Assembly (NCBI GenBank): GCA_020746875.1
Contig: JAGTJL010000001.1
Span: 310,001-374,000 of the forward strand
Direction of reading: 5' to 3'
DNA length: 64,000 nt
From: Rhexocercosporidium sp. MPI-PUGE-AT-0058
Lineage: Eukaryota > Ascomycota > Leotiomycetes > Helotiales
The notes under the pieces were generated by a model. That model saw only the letters and a list, made by a program, of their open reading frames with translations. It was not told the DNA's origin and did no database searches. The position numbers were made by a program, and so were the translations under genes. Positions 45,414-57,140 of this stretch are shown one piece after another (the stretch's first letter is position 1; every line of letters begins with the position of its first letter).

Positions 45414-48400
45414 ATGACGAGACCTGGCCTTCGTCTTCTTTCCTTAGGTTTGTGGCGTTGCATCTCTCGGTCGTGGACTTGCTGATCGTAGAAAACAGAT
45501 GGTGGTGGGACACGCGGCCTTTCTGTGCTGTACACACTCCGTGAAATCATGAATGCCGTCTCTCCTGGAAGTGGTGGTGACCTTCGACCTTGCGAATATT
45601 TTGAGCTGATAGGAGGAACTGGACTGAATGGTTTAAGTGCTCTAATATTCTCCAGATTCGTATGTGCTTTGAAAAAATACAACTCACATAAGCTTCTGAA
45701 ATGAAACCTGATCAGGTTTGCAGTGCTACACGATTGACGAAGCTATCGATTTTTTTCATGATCTTTCGAAGCAGCTGGAAGACGTTGTAAGATTCAGGGA
45801 GAAGGTGTTGAGTGGGGACGTAGAAAAAGACCTTCAAGACTGGGTGGAGTGCATGAGCGAGTATAATGACCCCAAAGAACAACTCGAAGCCCTGAGGCAG
45901 GGTATGGTCCAGGACCATTGGTCGGAACTTATCGAAAAGAATGTTTTCGACGATCTGGATCGATACGAGTTCATGGTGAATGGCAAGTTTGACTTCAAGG
46001 GAATTCTTGCCCAAGCTGAAGCTGGGAGGTCCAAAGCGTATGCATCACTCCTTTTCTGAAATAAAACGGCCACTAACTGCACTCCTGTCTAGCTTCGCTG
46101 TCTCGTCGGAGTCACAAGGCTATGGTGCCAATGGTGGAGTCAGTGAAAATCGACAATACCATGTACCTACATTTCATCGAACTTACGAGTGTAGACATGG
46201 CAAGTCGACCTATACTCTGTATGCCATTGGGCTCGGAACTGTTGCTTGTCCAAACATCATGAAACCTGGCGTGATATTTCCAGAATTCCTCGCCACAGGA
46301 GCGCATTCACAACACAATCCCGTCCTCCTTGTGCTAGAAGAATGCCGACGGCTTTGGCCTGGAATTCCCATATCAACTCTTACAAGGTGAGTATTTGCAA
46401 TCATTGCTGACTGCTTCCCGCTTACAATTTAGCATCGGAACCGGAAGTTTCGATCTTGAGCGGAGCTATCTCGAGCCACTTATGGGGGAAGCAGCGAAAT
46501 CGTGTCTTGAAATCATCAAGGGAAACGAAAACTTGCACAACGATATTGTGCATTTCATATTGCCGTTTGATAACGAAATTCGAGGGGCGTATTTTCGTTT
46601 CGACAACCCTTATCCAAATACCTTTTTCGAACATGCTCAAAAGGATAGAATCCTAGGAGACATCAGATCGTGGACTGAAGCACCTGAAACAGCAACAAAG
46701 CTTGCCACTCTGGCTAAAATTCTGAATGCAAACCACTTTCCGGATTCTGCCGAAGACATGATTGCTTTAGGGTCATTGGCTTCACTACTCCAGTCCTTGA
46801 ACGTGGCTGGCTATGCGCAGGAAGCCCTGATTGTTAGTGATGTATTGGCAAACTACATCATCTACGAGTCTGTCACAAACGGGGATGGCTCCTTTCGAAA
46901 ACTTCATCTTGCTGCCAGTGCCGAGCATCTCTCTAGCCAGATACTGGGGAGACATGAAATGTACATCCAAGATGTGGACGGCTCGGTTTCTGACGATCTG
47001 CGCTCAGAAGCCGCTATATTGAATGGCCTTAGTTGCTTCGGCGATGAACTGCCAGGGGGATACAGAAGACCTGGACCACTGCAGACGATATACGACTATG
47101 TTGCTGCGACATATTACTGCCTAACGTTGCTTCAAGAAAGGGACGCATCTCAGTTAGACCAGCCAACTTTTTCCATGCACTTTCAAGAACTCGGCTTCAT
47201 CCAAGACTTTCCCGAGACATCCGATTCTGCGATAGTGGAATCGGCGGAAGATCTTCTTCAACTAGTGACGGTAGCCGCGCTGTGTGAAGCTGTTAATGGG
47301 CAATTGCTCCGAGGCCTCAAAAGCCTCGCATACAATGCGTCGTTCATCCGGCATGTTCACCACAAGATGACCACTATTAGCATCACCAAAAACAGTAAGC
47401 TCATCATCGAACCAATCGCCACCTTTTTTGCGCTGTTGATTCAAATGAAAAATTGGTCTCCTGAAAGAGATGGAGCTATATTAGCATTGTTGAAAACTGG
47501 CTCTTCTGGAGATGACAACTGGAGCCTGGTGAATCTGGCAATGGCAAGACTGCAAATGGAAAGCAATACAAGAAGTAACTTTCCAGACAGTAAACGCCTT
47601 CTTTCGAAGTGTGCGGAGACCATTCATCTTCATTGTGAAGCCTGGCGGAAGAAAGCAATGGACATGGTCGGGCTCTGCGTGGCGAGGGGCTGGTTTTCAT
47701 TGATGAAAAAAGTCCTCTGCCTGGAAGAACTCATCTCAGATGCTCAACTTCGCGAGGATTCCGCCTTCTCATCGCGAGCAGAGATAGCGTTTCGCTCTGC
47801 GGTTCAATCAGGCCATCCTTTCGTTCTCAAGACAATGCTAGAGTGTCTTGGGAGGAACTTCTGTCAGCATCTCGCCAATCAGCCTGATACAAATGGTCTC
47901 ACATCAATGCATTTGGCGTGCAAACACCGTGCTCCTAAGAAAATATTCCGGATACTCCATATTCTCCTCGGCGGTGTTAACTTCAAGAGCAACACTGGAC
48001 GAACGCCACTTAGTTATTGCTTTCCAGATCAAAAGGCACTCCCTTCACTGCATCAGAGTGTGCTAGATCTGATATCGGAGTTTTCTCTCCCCACAGTTGC
48101 TCCACTGGACATGCCAAAGGCTTTTGGCGGTCATGGCAATTGCAAGTCTATTGATCCCCGTACAGCCGATTTCCGAATTATCATCAGCCACTTGGTCAGC
48201 CGAAACGCCGATATATCCATACAAGATCACTATGGAATGACTCCACTCCACCTAGCCGCAAAGGAAGGATGGGGGGATAACTTGGACGTCGTCTTCATAT
48301 ACAGTCATGGCGACACAAGAAGCCAGCAAGCACAAGCGCTGACTACTCGGGATCATGACAATCTCACGATACTTGACTACACGCGCATGGCCGGAAATCG

Positions 48401-48797
48401 AGGTCCCATCCAGGGCAGAGAAGACATCGTATGTGCGGAGATGGCCAAGCGCAACATTCCAATTCCTCCGAAAATCATGCACACTGTGCCCGTTCATGAC
48501 ATGTATATCTCCATGCCACTTAGACGACCAAGGCTCCCAACTCCAGAACCTCCCCCAAAGTCACTTTATACCGCTCCACAAACAATCGAGAACCCTTCAT
48601 TGAGCACAAAAAGCCCACAGTCAAGTTCTCCACGCTTTCCACCCTCTCAGGTATACCAGGATCCGTCTATAGGTAGCAGCGGAATGCCGAAGTCGCCGTC
48701 TCCACGACCACCTGCAGCCTTTCCGAGTCCATACGTCTATCAAGATCCAAAGCATTCATCCCCCGACCTTAAACACACCAACTGCAAAACTCAATGA
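45414..48797 (+). CDS. Patatin-fold/ankyrin protein lacking the catalytic dyad
   Basis: Five exons (45414-45447, 45499-45659, 45724-46037, 46093-46386, 46433-48797) sum to 3168 nt, 1055 aa, in frame throughout. The first donor is weak (GTTTGT). The N-terminal 270 residues align by eye to fungal patatin-like phospholipases: RPGLRLLSL-DGGGTRGLSVL (intact oxyanion loop), CEYFELIGGT, TIDEAIDFFHDLSK and HNPVLLVLEECRRLWPGIPI, ending in SIGTG. The nucleophile site expected as GTSTGG reads GTGLNG (Ser to Gly at 53). The usual Asp-Gly is replaced in EFLATGAHSQHNP. A helical region of about 480 residues follows. Ankyrin-type repeats come next (TNGLTSMHLACKHRAPK at about residue 754, DHYGMTPLHLAAKEGWG at about 866). 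The tail is Pro/Ser-rich with two VYQDP motifs. Lipase activity is unlikely; a binding or regulatory role is inferred. Confidence 0.8.
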
Positions 48798-49672
48798 TAC
48801 TGTAACAGGTTGCTCTTCTGCGCTGCAACAGAATCTGCATCTTCGTCAATCTAATCCTCCTACACTCTGCAAACGGTAATCAGAGCTGTTAATTCAGCCG
48901 ACGCGAAACCATCTAGGGACCGAAAGGTGCCAAGGAAATACACATTGGCTAGTGTAGAACGAAATCGATGGCAAATACATCAACGATATTCTGAAGATCG
49001 TTCAGGGAGGCACATGTCGTGAAAGGTTTTGTGTGTTTTGATTCATGATGGAAGCGGGTAAGCGACAGAGGGGGATATGTTTTTTCGACTGAGAAATATC
49101 CAAGTATACTTGATGGAGTACAATGGCATGAAGAAAACAGATCAGGTAAATTCCGATCGTTGTTTCCATCGAGTTGAGGACGGCCACGTCGGTTGTGACT
49201 TTATTTTGAGCGCTGCGAACCAAGCATCCGGGGCTCAGAGAGGTAATGTTTACGAAGTTACCCCGCACTTAACCGAAAGCCCCTGAGATTTTTTTGAGGG
49301 TGGGCCTGTGAACTGCCTAATAATTCCAGCGAAGTTAGCGACGTCAGTAACACATGTTGATTTTGAAGTTTATGGGAAAGTAGGGACATGTGCTCCCTTG
49401 GATTGGTTGACTAGTAATAAAACTGTTCACTACCAGGAAATAATCCACATTGGCTAGTCAGCTAATCCCAGGAAGAAAGCAAAGACGTTATTTTCAGTCC
49501 ATTGAATAGGGAAAGGGTAATAAAATAGGTTTAGAAGAAAGCGATTTCGCTGAAAGTCTAATCCATATCGTATTCGGTGACGCTCTCTTTCCCACTTGTT
49601 CGAAACTCTTCTGAGTTGAATGCAATGTTTTGCCATATGCCCAGTAAACCGACTTCCTAGCCTCGGTGCCAT
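48798..49672. other. Intergenic
   Basis: 875 nt between convergent genes. It holds the 13-mer TTACCCCGCACTT (49258-49270), which recurs at 59462-59474. Otherwise nothing recognised. Confidence 0.5.
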
Positions 49673-50892
49673 CTACTCTCTGATTTCCGTACTAGTCCTC
49701 TCTTGATAACTGGCATTTGGACGATACTTACCTATCTTAGGGTTTGGCGTAACATATTCCGTAGTCTCGACATAATTCGTCCGTCGTACTATGTCTCGCC
49801 CAGGGACGAGCGAGAATTCTGCGTGCTTCCATCCCTTCTTTCCAATGCCGATTCCAGGATGCATGAGAGTGAGGCAGAGACATGCGAGGGTTACCATGAC
49901 ACCATCCAAGACTATGAATTGTGTTTCGTTGTTCGCTAACTTTCCCGAGAAACCTTCGCTGAGCTCTACGGATCGGAAGATGGTTCGGACGAACAGGCAT
50001 ACGGTAGCGAGGAATATTGCTAGCAATACGTCAGATATGGTATTGATTCGTTTTAGGGATCTGGGTACTTACATCCGAGGAAGGTCTTGAACCGTTTGCT
50101 GTTGTAGAGGTCCGCGTATTCCGGATTGACTTTGTCCGGGTTTCGTTTGACTCTGATGAGGAATTCGATGCTGCAGACTAAGAAGGCGAATAGACTTGCT
50201 ACTTGGAAAGACAACCCGGCCACTAGTATGTGCGTCCCGAGATCAATCTAAACAGAAGTTAAACATCATCCACGCTTATCAAGAAACTAAGGAATTCATA
50301 CCATCTTCTGATTTGAAAGAGGAAACGAAGCCGCGATTCCTCCGCCGACGGCTTGCACGACCAAGCTAATAACATCGCAACCCATGAAGAAAAATGTGTA
50401 GTTCTGTGGACGAATGCGGCTGATGTGATCGCCGTAAATGACTACTATTCGGCCTAAACAGAGGTAAATACCTGCTGCAATGAAGACGGGGCCGATAGTC
50501 AAGCAGATCAGATACATTAAGAAATAAGTTCGACTGAACGGATCTGCGTGCATCAAGATGCGAGCGACGTAGCCTGTTGATTCGGCGGCTAGCCCGAGAA
50601 GCATACAAAGCACCCACTAGAGAATTTATCAGTAAGAAATCTGTTTTGGGCATGACGGCAATGAGTGCGTTCGGATCGCTGAAAGTCGGGGAAGAAAATA
50701 GATACTTACGACAGCACCCGTCTTATACTTGATACCTAGGAAAATCTGAGCGACTGCGATCATATCGAAGAGTACCAGGAATAGAATATTCCCAATCATC
50801 GAGGGTTGGTAATGGATGTAACCCCATAATTTTACGTCACAAGTCTTGAGAGTGCACACGAAGCCTTCGATGTAGCCAGCCGGAACGACCAT
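49673..50892 (-). CDS. RTA1-family seven-span membrane protein
   Basis: Member of the fungal RTA1/RTM1/Rsb1-like lipid-translocation or stress-resistance family at the plasma membrane. Four exons (50710-50892, 50302-50616, 50073-50247, 49673-50019) sum to 1020 nt, 339 aa, in frame. Family features: LWGYIHYQPSMIGNILFLVL at the N-terminus, LGLAAESTGYVARIL, YLICLTIGPVFIAAGIYLCL, GCDVISLVVQAVGGGIA, and a last loop plus span with VCLFVRTIFRSVELSEGF. The C-terminus is charged. A GTAAGT at 49726-49731 could instead splice the last codons to an unseen exon. The chosen read-through ends at TAG 49673-49675. Start M-V-V-P-A-G-Y places the first span 30 residues in, as usual. Confidence 0.88.
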
Positions 50893-51522
50893 AATGAACA
50901 AAAGTTTCGAAAATCCTAGATTTAGGAAGAACAAATCGTCAAGTTTGAAGTTGCTGTGGAATGTACTTGCGTTCGTACTCAAGCCTTCCGTTGCACTTAA
51001 GGCAAAGAGAAAGTATTGAAGGTGCGTAATGATCCAGCCACACCTCATCGGCTAGGAGTCTTTTGAGATCGGATAGCTTCCATCCGCACTTTCAAGCATG
51101 CTTGGCCGAGTCTCTTATGGGGGTTTGGCGTTGTCTGCCAATTAAAAGGCTGTAGATGCATCTCGTTACAGAGACGAGGCACATGTGCGGCGCAATATTC
51201 CAGTCTTGGCCATACGATACAGTGGTGGGCCGAATACAATATTTCTCGTTCCAGTGATGTTCTAGTTGGGTACTTGGTACATGCACTTGTCGGCTAAATA
51301 CTTTGGATCCGGGCCAAGGGTCTGAAAGGCAGCGAGGAATCACTCGTCGTTTGCTTCGTTTGTTTGTCTCGTGTACTCGCAAAAGGTCTAGTTCAAAGAA
51401 TGTTTCTTTCAACGTTTCGGTCCAGGCTATCCGGATCAGGTTTCATGTCAATTAAAGAGCATTTTGGAGAGTATTATGATTATGAATCGTTATTTCACAT
51501 CCCTCGATTCAACGACATACAT
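50893..51522. other. Intergenic
   Basis: 630 nt upstream of RTA1 and downstream of the LVIVD-type gene. The in-frame extension of the RTA1 ORF to 51048 is judged 5' UTR. No gene. Confidence 0.5.
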
Positions 51523-53679
51523 TTATGTAGCAGTCGTAGTCTGGATACAGGAGCAAGCCGAGCTGACTCTCGAAATGACGTTGCCCGGGCAGGCGGCGAG
51601 AGCATAATCCTTCACAAGAGTAACATCCGCAACAAAAGTCTTAGTGAACTGCCCGCAGAACTCCTTGCTTTCCTCCAAACGGCCAGGGACGCTGCTTGCA
51701 CGGAGCGCACGGAGACAGTTGTCGGCATTGCAAGTCTTAGGCTTGCACCTCTCCTTCTTGTTAATCTTGACGACGAATGCACCACGTTCGATAGTGTTGA
51801 TGAAGATAAAGCCAGATGGGAAGTAGGCGTAGGTGGCCCAGGTGCCAGAGTAGACTGCCTCGCCGCCACCTGGAAGGTTGTCATCCTCGGGGAAGATGTC
51901 GAAGAAGGCAACTTCACAGACGCTGTTTCCTGTGGGATCTTTGAGGACGGATGAGACATCGTAGACACGGAGACCGGAGCCGTAGTTTGCTTGGTAGTTG
52001 AAACCGTCAATGACGTATTGGTTGTGGTCAATGCCGATGTTCGCGGCTTTGTAGAGGCCTGTTTGCTTGGGTGCCTCGAGATTGCGGATATCAAATATGT
52101 AGGTAACGGGGTATTGGTCGGCGGCTGGGCCGGCAAACTCTTCCTCATCAATCTCATCGTCGAGGAAGAGGAATTCTTGCCAGTTCTTATCGTTGACCCA
52201 ACCTTGATGAGTGTATGTAGCTCCCTCGTACTGGAAAGGCAAGTCAGCAATGTTCAAAGTTACAATCGCAAGCAGAAAGACGATTAAGCAGTTCATTGGG
52301 CTGAGAAAATTCAAATCAAGGATGCTTACCGAAGTTCTGGAGATGACCTTAGAGGCTTTCTTATCCGTAACATCATAGATAGTCAAAGTGTCCTCGTTGT
52401 AACCGTAGCAAATGTCACGGCCTTGGTACTTGACATCTGGACCACGGTAGACCAAGCATTGGGCCTATTTCAATTAGTTTCTCAAGTCGATGAACAGATA
52501 TGTGAAGAGCTTACATCGTGAACGTATCCATCTGAGCCGTCACATCCCATTCTGGTTGGCTTGGCGGGGTCAGTGAGATCAAAGAAGATGAGGCCAGCAC
52601 CACAGCTATCATTTCTAGGAGCAGATCCAACAGCAACGGCGTAGTTGAGCTCTTCGTTCACAACAACGTTGTGACTGCGTCCGAGGGGAAGATCGGTAAA
52701 GTGACCAGTCAAGTCACCTTGGCCGAGAAGAACCGGACCAGCTGATGCATCGATGGTAAGAAGCTGTCATCTTGGTTAGACAGAGATCTGCTCTGCTTCA
52801 AGAGCTTGATATACCTTGGTCATGTCAAAAATCTGAACACCCGATTTTTCTAACTCACTCCCGATGAGCATGAAGTTCTTGTATGGTCGGATTTCTTTCC
52901 ATAGAGCATATCGGGTTAGAGGAGCAGCAGGTGGACTGAGGCATATTAGATTAGGGATATACTTGGCTTCGGGGGGGGGGGGGGGGGGGCATTTGCTTAC
53001 AGGAAGGCGAGTTCCACCATTCTACCAGTCTTCAGGATCTCAATGAAGGCAGTCCCTTGGTACATTCCGGATACTTCGTAGCTGTCAGCTCACCAAGGTT
53101 CGGCTATCTGTGCATCTTCGTAGCTTACCTGCAAATTCCCGTCCAGACTTGGGATCGGTCCAACCCCATGCAGAGCTTCCAGTTCTTCCATTAGCATCGC
53201 TCATCGGGGAGCCAAGAGTGGCATGGTTGATAAAGTCGTAGAGGTCGGTCTGTAAATTGAATTAGGTTCTCGTTCAACTCATTTGATTGGGGCAACCGAC
53301 GTTCTTGCATCTGAAGGTATGGTGGGGGTCACCAGGAATGGCAGCAGCGAGACCATTTACACATTTGGTAGTCCAGTTGAGTCGTGGCCATTGTGCAGCA
53401 TTCATGACACCAGCCTCGAGCTCTGCATCCCAATGAGCCTGTGATGCGTTAGACAGCACGACAGCTTCACGAATATGAAACCCACAAATTTCTTCATCAT
53501 CATCTTCTCCATGACCTCGCCAGAGTCATAAGCGACTAACATCCTCATTAGCGTCACATCTCTCGCATAATTCCGTCTTAAAGCAACTTACCAGCCTTGC
53601 GCTCATCCTTGGGAAGTTCCTTCGCCAGGACAGCGGCTGCGCTGAGCACAAGCGCGCTTGCGGTAGATGTGAAACGCAT
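51523..53679 (-). CDS. Secreted LVIVD/choice-of-anchor-B-type beta-propeller-like protein
   Basis: Extracellular protein of unclear function. Nine exons: 53592-53679, 53486-53535, 53301-53438, 53129-53249, 53001-53088, 52815-52935, 52515-52763, 52330-52464, 51523-52230. They sum to 1698 nt, 565 aa; phase was checked at each junction. The signal peptide is MRFTSTASALVLSAAAVLA. A helical N-region (AHWDAELEAGVMNAAQWPRL) precedes repeated propeller-like blades: MVELAFL then SGVQIFDM; GAGLIFFDLTDPAKPTRMG; YNEDTLTIYDVTDKKASKV; TYIFDIRNLEAPKQTGLY; GLRVYDVSSVLKDPTG. The calcium-rich-looking acidic stretch FLDDEIDEEEF and DIFPEDDNLPGGGEAVYSGT are typical of the fungal group. The C-terminal Cys-rich tail (ERCKPKTCNADNCL, ACSCIQ) is probably disulfide bonded. 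The intron at 52936-53000 contains a 19-nt G tract. Confidence 0.85.
52971..52989. repeat. 19-nt poly-G (poly-C on the gene strand) inside an intron
   Basis: Nineteen consecutive G within the 65-nt intron 52936-53000 of the secreted LVIVD-type gene, placed 12 nt after the donor on the coding strand. It is nearly a third of the intron. Confidence 0.95.
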
Positions 53680-54582
53680 ACTGAGCAGCTAATACCAGGT
53701 ACCCGAGAGAAAAGACAGCTCAAGAGAAGTTTTGAGAAGGATTGAGTCTTTTATGACAAGAGGCGTGCTTGGAAAACCACAGGACCGGGGGACTCGAGCT
53801 TTCATAAATACCTCTCCCACCCCCCGCCTTCCAAGCTGTTCACCAGATTAAGCTATTGCATACCCCGCCGATCTATTCGCAGTATTCTGCGAGCATGACC
53901 AGGGAGGGGAGCTTCCATTCCAGCACAAACTATGACCCTAGGGCTAGGAGAGGAAGGAAACAAGATACTTGGCATGCCATCGTGCCTGAGGATAATAAAC
54001 AAATGGTGGGTTCGGCAACATTCATCGTGAAGCCATCAAGGTGTTTAGGTCAGGTACAGACGTCCTGGGGCATATGAATGGATGGATGTGATCTTAGCAG
54101 AAGATGCCTAGAAGGATTGCAGAACAGCCAAGGTTGACTACCAGGGTTGAGGGCATGAGGGCCATGTCCGGGCCATGTCCAATGGGGAAGGAGGAGAATC
54201 AAATGAGGCTGGTGCCAAGGGAAAAGCCTTGGATGGTCTTGGCATATCTTGTCAACCCTGCCTCTGCTTATCATGAAGTTTGTCCGAACGTCTGGATCAT
54301 ATTAACAAGAAGCGAAGATGATGATGCCTTTTCATCCGCACGCATTTATTGGCAGGGCTTGGCCATGGGTAATCGTAAGGTCGGTCTCTCTTTGCGACCT
54401 TCCTCTTCTATCCCATGAACCGCCAGAAGCCACTTTTAGCGTCGTTTGACACTCGCTTAGAGGAGATACCCTTTAAGAAGCAACACAACTACTTTCCCAA
54501 GATAAGGGTTGCTTAATATCAAGAGGTAAAATGTATATTTCGAACCAGCTGTACTCGGGCATGTAATTTATTTTCGTTAATC
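53680..54582. other. Intergenic
   Basis: About 0.9 kb upstream of the secreted gene. A tandem GGGCCATGTCC pair lies at about 54161-54182. No gene supported. Confidence 0.5.
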
Positions 54583-55209
54583 CTAAGTATTGCGTTTGAT
54601 GCACCCCCTCGACATTCTCGCGCTAAAAGTGGCAAGCGATGGCGGTCCATGGGATAAGAACCGGCCAACAACCCGACCTGATTCTTCAAACTTTAATAGT
54701 AGCGTGCGGAATCCTTTGTAATTATCATGTTGGTCTTGCAATCTCAGTTGAAAGTCTGGCTTAGAGTGAACTTTCTCTGCTGCAAGAGAACTCTCAACCG
54801 AGCATGATCGACCTGTGAGACGCAGTTCATAGGATAGGTCGATGACAGAAGCGGACTTCAGTTGGTTTCTGGCGTTGTTTCCTGCTTCAGACATCCTTTT
54901 GATGTCGATGTCTAATGAAAATCTTCCGGGTGGGACGGTTATCTTACGGGAAATGTCCGAGTTATTATTTGTATGTGATACAAGTGACGTTGAGATAATG
55001 TTGATTCTGGGAACCATGATCGAAACTCAAACCCTAAATGAACCATAAATTCCAAATATAAAGTTAACAGGGCCATCTACATTGATGACGACATCTGAAA
55101 GGCCGATGAAAATCTTCGTGTCAACATCAACGGTAGCCAGCTTTAATTGCTTGATACATCGATGTTGAATCTGGAAAGCTTGGAAAAGGTGAAATTGTTG
55201 ATATTGCAA
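54583..55209 (-). other. Possible hypothetical gene or relic, two in-frame ORFs separated by TGA
   Basis: Two open frames in the same phase, 55027-55209 and 54583-55017, are separated only by TGA at 55027-55029 and two codons. The upstream piece has DVDTKIFIGLSDVVINVDG. The downstream piece has PGRFSLDIDIKRMSEAGNN and SVIDLSYELRLTGRSC, a beta-strand-like pattern. An ATG near 55265 followed by a GTAAGC donor could supply a first exon (MSASQDLFGALIL). No family recognised. It may be a gene with a nonsense mutation, or chance. Confidence 0.3.
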
Positions 55210-55416
55210 AGGTGGGGATGCTTACGAGAATCAGGGCACCAAAAAGATCTTGACTTGCTGACATAAGGCGCCACTAGTCTCGCTTACTCTCGGCTAAAGC
55301 TTGTCTAGGAATAGCTTCACGTCAGCAATCTTCAGTCACTTCCAACCTCCACTCAACCTCGAGTGATCATTCTAAGGCTTCAAAGCTTCCAACCTGACAT
55401 AAGAAAAGCAGTTTTA

Positions 55417-56593
55417 ATGATGGATAACAATCATCCAACAGCGGTATCTCAGGTCGGCGGCAGCATAGACGCAAACATGGTCAGTCTTATCTGAAAACGC
55501 AACTTACAATAGGACCAAGATCTAATCTCTCTGCCTCAGCTCTCTGCAGCTTCAACAGGACCTTCAAACAGTGGCGATACACAACCCTCCGATACGGGAT
55601 GGTCTCTAGACCCAACCGACATACCCAGCGACCGCTACGTCCAGCATTACAGACAAGTTCAATCACCAGTCTGGGACGGCGGCCCATACATATTCGATGG
55701 TCCGATTCACCCCCACCAAGTCAAATTGCAAACACTAATATTTTAAACCTTCAGGGCAACATAATGACTTCTGTTTCGTCTGTGGATCATCTATGGAGCT
55801 ATTTGAATGCCAGACTTGCAGTACTTCGTACCATGCGTCCTGTATGAGCCCATCGTTGGACCCTGGAGATGTTCCGGATTTCTGGTTCTGTCCACATTGC
55901 GTGGCGAGAGAATTACATCTTCCACAGCCAACACCAGCGACTTACTTCTCGCCCCCTCCTCCGTTGACTCCTTCAACTAGCCCCTCCGATGTATCGCGTT
56001 CCAAGAACTCGTCAGCTCATGCTGCGCCTCCTCACCGCAGAATGTATGAGGATACATCCAAAGCGCCCAGTCATAATATTCCGTCCTTGAATACAATCAT
56101 AGTCGTAGATCCAAAACCACTGACTAGTTCAGACAAGCTTGCGCCTCCTCCAACAACAGTAACCTCCGCCGATGCTGTGAACCAACATACCTCAAAGACC
56201 GGCAAAGCAAAAGGCAACACCAGCCGTCCCAGACGCTCCTATTCCCCACCTAGGAAGAAATCAAAATACTCAGCATTCTCCTCAGAAGTCGATAAAGCTC
56301 TCGCCGTAATCCACAAAGAACTCGAGGCCACTGCTCAAGTTGGGAAAGCGGAGTCTGAACTTCGTGACAAGATCCAGATGTTGGAGCAGGAGCTCAGATT
56401 GAAGGACGGGCAAATAACTCTCGCTAGTCGGGAGTTGGAATTGGCGAAGAGGAGCGGTGGGGACGCGGCTGGTCTGAAGGCTGAAAATCAGCAGTTGAAG
56501 GCGCATGTTTCTAGGTTGAATGGTCTGTTGGAGGGGAAAGATGCTGAATTGAGAGATTGGCGGGAGAGGCTCAAGTCGATGATTGGAGAATAG
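55417..56593 (+). CDS. PHD-type zinc-finger protein with C-terminal coiled coil
   Basis: Probably a nuclear chromatin-reader or adaptor. Three exons (55417-55479, 55540-55699, 55755-56593) sum to 1062 nt, 353 aa, in frame. The start is MMDNNHPTAV; the second Met is equally possible. The PHD finger spans about residues 78-130: FCFVCG, FECQTC, YHASC, WFCPHC. That is the full C4-H-C3 ligand set, split from its N-terminal flank by the second intron. A disordered Pro/Ser region and a basic RPRRSYSPPRKKSK stretch (nuclear-localisation-like) follow. Next is a long coiled coil with KAESELRDKIQMLEQELRLK and LKAENQQLKAHVSRLNGLLE. Histone-tail binding is inferred from the domain; key aromatic-cage residues cannot be assigned by eye. 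Confidence 0.82.
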
Positions 56594-57140
56594 CTTGGTC
56601 CATTGTCGAGACTGTGCGGTCATACTTCCAGCCGCCTTCATGACTATGCTAAGTAAGATTTTGCAAGACTGTGTGCGCTTAAGAAGCCAGAGATAGACAC
56701 CTTGCCTACGCCAGTCCCTGTCCATCAAACTATCTTCGCTTTGCACCTCAACTAAAGCGAAAATAACGGAGCTTACTGGCAGCGTTCCATCTTGCGTTGA
56801 GCTTTTCAGTATGGAGGGCAGTCGTCACCTCCGCCGCCACTTGAGAGAATCATTTGTAAGGGCGGACAGGAACGGACGGTCTTTCTCCTGAAGCGAGCTA
56901 ATCTACAGAGTAGTCCTTGCAAGTGACAACATTACTTGTTTCGGATTTCGTTTAGCATCCAGTATTATGGTAGACCAATCGGTTGAGTCTGTGGCTGCAT
57001 TTCTGTTGACTAGATATTGACATGTCTTCATCTCCGCGTTTTCAGCGCAACCAGTTCCAGATATCTCTTTCACTCTTTCTCATTTACTCTCAAAAATCCA
57101 TCTTTATCCAACCACTTTCAACTCACTGAGAGGTTCTATC
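56594..57140. other. Intergenic
   Basis: 547 nt upstream of the broken SDR. The end is a pyrimidine-rich promoter-like stretch (57060-57125). No gene. Confidence 0.5.

Noticed and set aside
45320..45682. 120-aa minus-strand ORF
   Set aside because: It is antisense to the first two exons of the patatin-ankyrin gene, which carry the diagnostic DGGGTRG and CEYFELIGGT motifs.
54161..54182. Tandem GGGCCATGTCC as a regulatory operator
   Set aside because: Only two copies of an 11-mer and no functional context; probably a small local duplication.
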